A program made the translations under genes and the position numbers. The notes under the pieces are model-generated. The model was not told where the DNA came from. It made no database searches and saw nothing but the letters and a program-made list of their open reading frames with translations. A stretch of 36,907 nucleotides of DNA, from the NCBI GenBank assembly GCA_944380545.1, contig CALWHV010000009.1, forward strand, positions 1 through 36,907. Reading direction: 5' to 3'. Positions 32,669-36,907 of this stretch are shown in pieces (the stretch's first letter is position 1; the number at the start of each line of letters is the position of its first letter). This stretch comes from an uncultured Eubacterium sp. (GTDB lineage Bacteria; Bacillota; Clostridia; Oscillospirales; Acutalibacteraceae).

Positions 32669-33637
32669 TTGTCTTCTTTATATGATATGCTCCGCGGCGC
32701 CGTGGTCGGGTTTGCAGTCGGCGATTCGCTCGGAGTGCCCGTAGAATTCTGCTCAAGAGCGCTGCTCGGAATAAAGCCCGTCACCACTATGCGCGGCTAC
32801 GGCTCGCACGATGTGCCCGCCGGCGCGTGGTCGGACGATACTTCCATGACCCTTGCCGAGATGGATTCCATCGCCGTTAAAAGGGAAATCGACTGCGAGG
32901 ATATGCTCAAAAGATTCTGCCTCTGGGTAACCAAAGGAAAATATACCGCAACCGGCGCTATTTTTGATATCGGAATAACAACAAGAAAGGCGCTTGCAAA
33001 ATACGCCACAGAAAAGCCGCCCGCCCACCTCTGCGGCGGTACTGGCGAGATGGATAACGGAAACGGCTCGCTGATGCGTATGCTGCCGGTAGCGTTTTAC
33101 TGCTATGCCGCCGGGCTTGATGAGGCCGCTGTGTTTGAAACGGTCAAAACGGTGTCGTCTATAACCCACGCCCACGAAATCAGCATAACGGGCTGCTTTA
33201 TCTATGTTGAATATGTTATGAGCCTTCTGGGCGGCAAAACCCCCGCTGAGGCGTATGAGGCGTTAAAGCAGCTTGAGCTGTCAGATAAAGCATCGCAGGA
33301 AACGCTTCAAAAATATTCGCGTATCCTAAGCGGCGATATTGCCGCCGAGCCTGTGGAGTCCATAAATTCAACCGGCTTTGTTGTTTCAACGCTTGAGGCG
33401 GCGCTCTGGAGCTTTCTAAACGGCTCCGATTATTCCTCCTGCGTGCTCGGCGCAGTCAATCTCGGCGAGGATACAGACACGATAGGCGCTATTACCGGCT
33501 CGCTTGCAGGTATCGTTTACGGGTATGAAACGATCTCGGCCGAGTGGCTCGACCTCCTCAGAAACAAGGCGCTTATCAGCGACATAACCAAGCGCTTTTA
33601 CGCCGCGCTTGATCATATTTCAAAAGCGGAAAAGTAA
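32669..33637 (+). CDS. ADP-ribosylglycohydrolase family protein (DraG/ARH-like)
   Basis: This 322-residue protein belongs to the family that removes ADP-ribose from proteins or small molecules. Metal-binding motifs are intact: GDSLGVPVEF near the N-terminus, AWSDDTSMT (about 48-56), GNGSLMRMLPVA, ITHAHEIS, and the C-terminal NLGEDTDTIGAITGSLAG with its Asp pair. I choose the TTG at 32669, 7 nt behind GGGAGG; an in-frame TTG at 32654 overlaps that ribosome binding site. No ADP-ribosyltransferase is adjacent, so the target is unknown; a housekeeping or phage-defence role is equally possible. It ends at a bidirectional terminator. Confidence 0.93.
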   Translation: MSSLYDMLRGAVVGFAVGDSLGVPVEFCSRALLGIKPVTTMRGYGSHDVPAGAWSDDTSMTLAEMDSIAVKREIDCEDMLKRFCLWVTKGKYTATGAIFDIGITTRKALAKYATEKPPAHLCGGTGEMDNGNGSLMRMLPVAFYCYAAGLDEAAVFETVKTVSSITHAHEISITGCFIYVEYVMSLLGGKTPAEAYEALKQLELSDKASQETLQKYSRILSGDIAAEPVESINSTGFVVSTLEAALWSFLNGSDYSSCVLGAVNLGEDTDTIGAITGSLAGIVYGYETISAEWLDLLRNKALISDITKRFYAALDHISKAEK

Positions 33638-33647
33638 ACAGCTAAAG

Positions 33648-33679
33648 AAAAAACGGAGCGCATATGCGTTCCGTTTTTT
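33648..33679. terminator. Bidirectional terminator between the ADP-ribosylglycohydrolase and tRNA-Ser
   Basis: AAAAAACGGA and TCCGTTTTTT flank the self-complementary CGCATATGCG, giving a long stem with A and T tracts on either side. Confidence 0.9.
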
Positions 33680-33681
33680 GA

Positions 33682-33769
33682 TGGCGGAGAGGATGGGATT
33701 CGAACCCATGTGGCTTTTGGCCAAACGGTTTTCAAGACCGCCTCGTTATGACCGCTTCGATACCTCTCC
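33682..33769 (-). tRNA. tRNA-Ser (UGA)
   Basis: Minus strand: the acceptor stem GGAGAGG pairs with CCTCTCC, the anticodon loop TCTTGAAAA carries TGA, a long variable arm (class II) is formed around TTTGGCCAAAAGCC, the T loop is TTCGAAT, and GCCA ends the gene. Length is 88 nt with CCA. Confidence 0.96.
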
Positions 33770-33836
33770 TTGTTGACTGAAATATAATATCACACGGCGC
33801 TTTGCTTTGTCAAGCATAAAATAGCGCGCTGTTGGC

Positions 33837-34574
33837 TTAAATAAACCGCCTCAGCTTTTTTTGCAGCGCAGATGCCGAGCGGTAACGCTTTGATATCTCC
33901 GTTGCCGTTGTTTTTGATATTATTTTTCCCACCGGGCCTCCCGGCGTTTTTACGGAGGGATGCGCTCCCGTCAGCATCCTGTTCAGCACAACCCCGAGCG
34001 CGTATATGTCCGTCTCGCAGGTGGATTGTATTATCCCGAACTGCTCCGGCGCGGCGTAGCCCGCTGTGCCGAGCGATTGTGTGTCCCTGTCGCTGAGCGA
34101 ATTTATTTTCCGCGCTATTCCGAGGTCTATAAGATTCGCTCGGCCGTCGCCGCTTATGATTATGTTGGAGGGCTTTATGTCCCTGTGGATGATATTGCGC
34201 TCGTGCAGCTCGCTGAGCGCGCCGCATACATCGCAAATATACGAGCAGGCAACGGGCAGCTCAAGCAGACCGTCCTTCAATACCTCCTCAAGGCTGCGCC
34301 CCTCAATGTACTGCTCTAAGGTTATCTGCTTATCCTCGGCGGAGCAAACCTCAAGAATATTTGCAAGATTTGCTATGCTCAGCCCGCGCAGCTCCCGCAT
34401 AACATCGTCGTTCCTGTTGGCGGAGAACCTTTTTATTATCCTGCTGCCGGTGATTTTATGCTGATAAAGGTAAACGCTGCTGGCTTCGCTCTCCTTGAGC
34501 GCGGCGCACATATCGTAATCGCCTGCAAGCGAGTTTTCAATATAGTCAAACAGCTCGTTTCTTTCGGCGCTCAT
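33837..34574 (-). CDS. Hanks-type serine/threonine protein kinase, cytoplasmic
   Basis: This 245-residue single-domain kinase shows HRDIKPSNIIIS (catalytic loop), LIDLGIARKI (DLG in place of DFG), GTAGYAAPEQFG (APE motif) and DIYALGVVLNRMLTG. The likely ATP-binding Lys is in RIIKRF, paired with Glu in VMRELRGL. The Gly-rich loop is degenerate (ALKESEASSVYLY lacks GxGxxG). No membrane helix or PASTA domain is present, unlike PrkC. The start is the ATG at 34574, which overlaps the upstream stop (ATGA); a longer frame at 34721 lies inside the neighbouring gene. It is the last gene of an operon with a small helical protein and a leucine-rich-repeat membrane protein, so it may be the cytoplasmic output of that sensor. 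Confidence 0.92.
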   Translation of the reverse strand: MSAERNELFDYIENSLAGDYDMCAALKESEASSVYLYQHKITGSRIIKRFSANRNDDVMRELRGLSIANLANILEVCSAEDKQITLEQYIEGRSLEEVLKDGLLELPVACSYICDVCGALSELHERNIIHRDIKPSNIIISGDGRANLIDLGIARKINSLSDRDTQSLGTAGYAAPEQFGIIQSTCETDIYALGVVLNRMLTGAHPSVKTPGGPVGKIISKTTATEISKRYRSASALQKKLRRFI

Positions 34575-34996
34575 TTCAGCGTCTCCTCTTTGAATCTTGT
34601 CAGCAGCTCGTTTGCCCCGTAAACGGAAAGGCGGTTGTTTATCGCATAGATGATTATGCTGTCGCGCCTGATTCGCGGATACAGCGCCGATTTTCCGGAA
34701 AGGCGCAGCGCCTCCTGGCACTGGTCAAGGCTGAGCCCCGCCGCAAGCACTATTCTGATAATCTTATCCTTGTTAGGCACCTTTCTGCCGTTTATAACAT
34801 CATAAAAATAGCAGTAGCTGAGGTCGGATTTATTGATTATGTCGCATTTTGAAATATCTCTGCCGCGAAGCGCGCCCGTCCAAAACTGTTTGACGCTCAA
34901 ATCAACAAAAGCGTCGGGATTGGAGCTGAAATATTCGTCAAGGTCCGTATCGTCCTTGCTCAGCGCTTTAAGAAGGTCGTTTGTTTTTATCTCCAT
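34571..34996 (-). CDS. Small helical, possibly HTH-like protein coupled to the kinase
   Basis: The 141-residue soluble protein has a central segment, CDIINKSDLSYCYFYDVING then NKDKIIRIVLAAGLSLDQCQ, that resembles the helix-turn-helix core of Xre/Cro-type proteins (recognition-like helix followed by R-x-P-x-K-D). An all-helical tail with RIRRDSIIIYAINNRLSV follows. It may bind DNA or serve as a kinase adaptor or substrate; no named family is recognised. I prefer ATG 34996, with GGTGAT 7 nt upstream, over ATG 35011, which lies 6 nt behind the upstream stop. Its stop overlaps the kinase start, so the two proteins are made together in a fixed ratio. Confidence 0.75.
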   Translation of the reverse strand: MEIKTNDLLKALSKDDTDLDEYFSSNPDAFVDLSVKQFWTGALRGRDISKCDIINKSDLSYCYFYDVINGRKVPNKDKIIRIVLAAGLSLDQCQEALRLSGKSALYPRIRRDSIIIYAINNRLSVYGANELLTRFKEETLK

Positions 34997-35017
34997 ATTT
35001 TTTATCACCATATTCCG

Positions 35018-36553
35018 TTAATATACCACTATGTCAAGCTTGGAGCTCAGCCTGCTCTGAATCTCCGAAAGCTGCGGATGCTCCTTGCTGACCCTCAGAG
35101 TTTTAAGATTCGGGAACGAGGCTTTAAGGTTCTTTATTCCGTTGCTTGAATAAAACAGCGCGCTTGACGGGAGTTCAAGCGTTTCAAGATAGCTGTTCAT
35201 AAGCGAGCCGAAGCTGCTGCGCGAGTTCTCCGGCATCGTAAAGCTCTTGTCCTTTTTGCCGCCCGGATAGATGCTCAGCTGCACAAAATCGTCAAATCTT
35301 GTAAATAGCACGCCGTCTTTGTCAAGATAGCCGTCGTTATTTCCTGCGTATATGCCCTCAAGCATACAGTTTGACTGCTTAAGAGGCGCATTGCAGGTGT
35401 CGCTCAGGTATATCTTTTTAAGGCTCTTGTTGTTATATAGATTTGAGGTCGCGTCGTGAACGGTGTCTACCCAGTCCGGCACGGTATATGTGGAAGACTC
35501 GTATCCCTCGCAGTAGCCGTAAAGATACCAGTATTTCGTGTTGTAATAGTAAAGCGCGCCTTTTTCAAAGCGGTACTGCCAGTGGTCGATCTCTATGTCG
35601 GAAAGGGAAGGGCACTTCAGCGCCGGCTGAGGCATTATGCCAAGATCTGTGTTTTTTGAAAAGGTTATCTTTTCAAGATTAGGGCAGTCGTAAAAGGCTT
35701 CGCTCTCCACCCAAAGGATATGGTAATGCTCGCTGTCCTTGAATGTGGCGGTTTTCAGATTCTTGCAGCCGTTAAAAGCGCGCTTCTCTATCTTGCCCAC
35801 ATCTATTCCGTTTATATTATCGGGTATTATGACATTGGCGTCGTTTCCGGTGTATTTTGTAAGCGTTATTGTGTCGCCGTTTTCAGTGTATTGCCAGTCG
35901 GCATAATTAAGCACGGCGCCGGAATCGGAGCCGCTGTCGCCCCCGCTCGGCTTCGTTTCAGGCTCTGTCGCGCCGGATGTGCCGTCCGTGCTGCCGGCAG
36001 GCTTGGTGGTCGTTTGAGTGCCGCTCGTGCTCGGGGCGGTGGTGTTCGGCTGCCCGCTCGGCGAGGTTGTGCCGCCCTCCAAATCGCCGGAAACCACCTC
36101 TTTAACGCTGTCCACAATGGCTTCAAGCTTTGATTTTGGCTTTTCTCCGTCCTCGCCATCGCCGCCTTCGCTTAGCGCTTCCTTGGTGTTTTCAACTATT
36201 GCTTCAAATCTGTTTTTCGGCGCGCCGCCGTCTCCGGCGCCGGCAGTCTGTCCGCCGGCTGTGGAGATTATTGCGGGGTCCGTCTGGGCGTCAAGCGGCG
36301 CAAAAAGATATGCGCATAAAAGCGCAAGCAGTATGATAACGGCAGCCGAGACGATTGCTGCGGCCTTCCGCTTCTTTGAAAGCGAGGAAAGGCGCGCAAA
36401 AACACCGGCGCGCGCAGCTTCTCCCGCACCGTCAAAAACAGGCGCGGGAATTGAGTCCGCGCTTTCGCTGTCGTTGCATTTTGTCAGGCATTGCAGGCAT
36501 ATCGACGCTTCGTCGGGAAGCGTTGAACCGCAGTTTTTACATTCCTTGCTCAA
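35018..36553 (-). CDS. Zinc-ribbon, single-TM surface protein with leucine-rich repeats
   Basis: The 511-residue protein has four parts. Residues 1-30 form a zinc ribbon (CKNCGSTLPDEASICLQC). A membrane helix follows at about 65-85 (AAIVSAAVIILLALLCAYLF). Next comes a long Gly/Ser/Thr/Pro-rich linker (about 90-210) containing two similar blocks around KNRFEAIVENTKEALSEG and KSKLEAIVDSVKEVVSG. The C-terminal BspA-type LRR_5 domain carries NVIIPDNINGIDVGKIEKRA, FNGCKNLKTATF and AFYDCPNLEKITFSKNT. The ribbon should be inside, the repeats outside. The start is a TTG at 36553 with GGAG 8 nt upstream. It is the first gene of an operon with the HTH-like protein (6-nt or 21-nt gap, depending on start) and the kinase. 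Confidence 0.88.
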   Translation of the reverse strand: MSKECKNCGSTLPDEASICLQCLTKCNDSESADSIPAPVFDGAGEAARAGVFARLSSLSKKRKAAAIVSAAVIILLALLCAYLFAPLDAQTDPAIISTAGGQTAGAGDGGAPKNRFEAIVENTKEALSEGGDGEDGEKPKSKLEAIVDSVKEVVSGDLEGGTTSPSGQPNTTAPSTSGTQTTTKPAGSTDGTSGATEPETKPSGGDSGSDSGAVLNYADWQYTENGDTITLTKYTGNDANVIIPDNINGIDVGKIEKRAFNGCKNLKTATFKDSEHYHILWVESEAFYDCPNLEKITFSKNTDLGIMPQPALKCPSLSDIEIDHWQYRFEKGALYYYNTKYWYLYGYCEGYESSTYTVPDWVDTVHDATSNLYNNKSLKKIYLSDTCNAPLKQSNCMLEGIYAGNNDGYLDKDGVLFTRFDDFVQLSIYPGGKKDKSFTMPENSRSSFGSLMNSYLETLELPSSALFYSSNGIKNLKASFPNLKTLRVSKEHPQLSEIQSRLSSKLDIVVY

Positions 36554-36596
36554 TATTATTTCTCCAAATTCCCATATCGCTGAAAATTATATAATT

Positions 36597-36625
36597 ATTT
36601 TAATATTATTCCATAAGAAAGTAAA
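36597..36625 (-). promoter_or_regulatory. Promoter of the LRR protein-HTH-kinase operon
   Basis: Minus strand: TTTACT (36625-36620), 17-nt spacer, TAAAAT (36602-36597), 43 nt before the TTG start. Confidence 0.65.
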
Positions 36626-36657
36626 GAGAAAATGCCGAAAATGAATGAAAAATTTTG

Positions 36658-36685
36658 AAAAAAGCGCCGCTGTATGCTGACGGCG
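36658..36685 (-). terminator. Minus-strand terminator of an upstream transcript
   Basis: Minus strand: CGCCGTCAGCATACAGCGGCG hairpin-forming segment (arms CGCCG and CGGCG) followed by TTTTTT. It ends a transcript entering from the right edge, not any recognised protein gene. Confidence 0.75.
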
Positions 36686-36907
36686 TATAGACAAGGAAAA
36701 ACGGTTGTATTATTACTTAGATGAACAGAGAAATACTGTTCGTCTCCAACCCTGGAAGCGGTTTTTCATAATAACCCACTGCCAAAGCTGCCGGGAATCG
36801 AACACAATATGGTTTTAAGCGGCTGATTCCCGCGCGTGCGGCGTTAAAATACTCGTTAATCCGAAAGGATTAACTGCGTTTTATGCCTTGCCCGCACAAA
36901 AATCAGC
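36686..36907 (-). ncRNA. Candidate structured RNA, unidentified, cut by the window edge
   Basis: No convincing reading frame lies here. Three strong hairpins are visible: GTTAATCC/GGATTAAC with a 4-nt loop (36855-36874), CGGGAATC/GATTCCCG around a 26-nt loop (about 36793-36834), and a 9-bp arm near GATGAACAG/CTGTTCGTC (36720-36744). The last is enclosed by GGTTATTAT pairing with ATAAT-AC-AACC. A minus-strand terminator follows at 36658-36685. A 6S-like RNA would fit in size, but I do not recognise its consensus; tmRNA and RNase P hallmarks are absent. Confidence 0.45.

Noticed and set aside
36740..36830. Cobalamin riboswitch (CCACTGCC...CCGGGAA on the plus strand)
   Set aside because: Only short fragments resemble the consensus; the order and the remaining conserved core are missing, and the terminator points to the other strand.
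36690..36907. tmRNA or RNase P RNA on the minus strand
   Set aside because: TTCGATTCCCGGCAGC looks like a tmRNA end, but the T stem does not pair and CCA and the tag reading frame are absent; no RNase P conserved region is seen.

Overview
The window reads as chromosomal DNA of a spore-forming, anaerobic member of the Clostridia (Bacillota), plausibly a gut commensal. The evidence is a forespore sigma factor (SigG) and SpoIIID, a desulfoferrodoxin-type superoxide reductase, strong Gram-positive ribosome binding sites, frequent TTG starts, and host-glycan glycosidases (a GH2 beta-galactosidase and a GH29 fucosidase-like enzyme). Most of the DNA is moderately GC-rich. One island, about 20.35-26.2 kb, breaks this pattern with AT-rich stretches.

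Layout. 1-170: the 3' end of an rRNA operon (5S rRNA and terminator). 273-7285: a small P-loop-like protein, a spoIIID-proC operon on the minus strand, and a plus-strand operon lacZ-acpS-nnr-lipoprotein. 7331-7945: a 5'-truncated cell-surface protein remnant. 8080-10259: an RluA-type pseudouridine synthase with a small membrane protein, divergent from a NUDIX hydrolase. 10422-15271: uvrB-uvrA. 15326-20064 (minus strand): a membrane metallophosphoesterase, sigG, the fucosidase and an aldo/keto reductase. 20192-20350: tRNA-Met(CAU) and tRNA-Trp.

The accessory region begins directly behind tRNA-Trp. The last 16 nt of that tRNA plus its terminator recur as an 80-bp direct repeat about 330 bp downstream, enclosing a second pair of 80-bp repeats. 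It is followed by a mosaic of three partial Rhs/YD-repeat core segments. Two of them end in unrelated AT-rich C-terminal tips, each followed at once by a candidate immunity gene (a soluble protein overlapping by ATGA; a secreted or membrane-anchored protein 1 nt downstream). A lipoprotein in front may be a stranded immunity gene. None of the Rhs cores has its N-terminal part, so this looks like an archive of orphan toxin-immunity cassettes (polymorphic toxin system), formed by recombination in the conserved core.

26246-30321 is a redox and nitrogen block: trxB, desulfoferrodoxin, a Crp/Fnr-type regulator, trxA and gdhA. trxB and trxA share a nearly identical 15-bp operator with GTGA/TCAC half-sites, exactly 22 nt upstream of the -10 box, where a class II activator would bind; neither has a good -35. 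The Crp/Fnr protein encoded between them carries a CRP-like RExxxR recognition helix, so it is the obvious candidate activator. 30623-33637: an M28 membrane peptidase, an ECF-transporter S component and an ADP-ribosylglycohydrolase, followed by tRNA-Ser. 33837-36553 (minus strand): a tight three-gene operon of a zinc-ribbon/TM/leucine-rich-repeat surface protein, a small helical protein and a Ser/Thr kinase, which may be a split sensory system. The last 220 nt hold no gene but several strong hairpins and a minus-strand terminator, suggesting the 3' part of an unidentified structured RNA.
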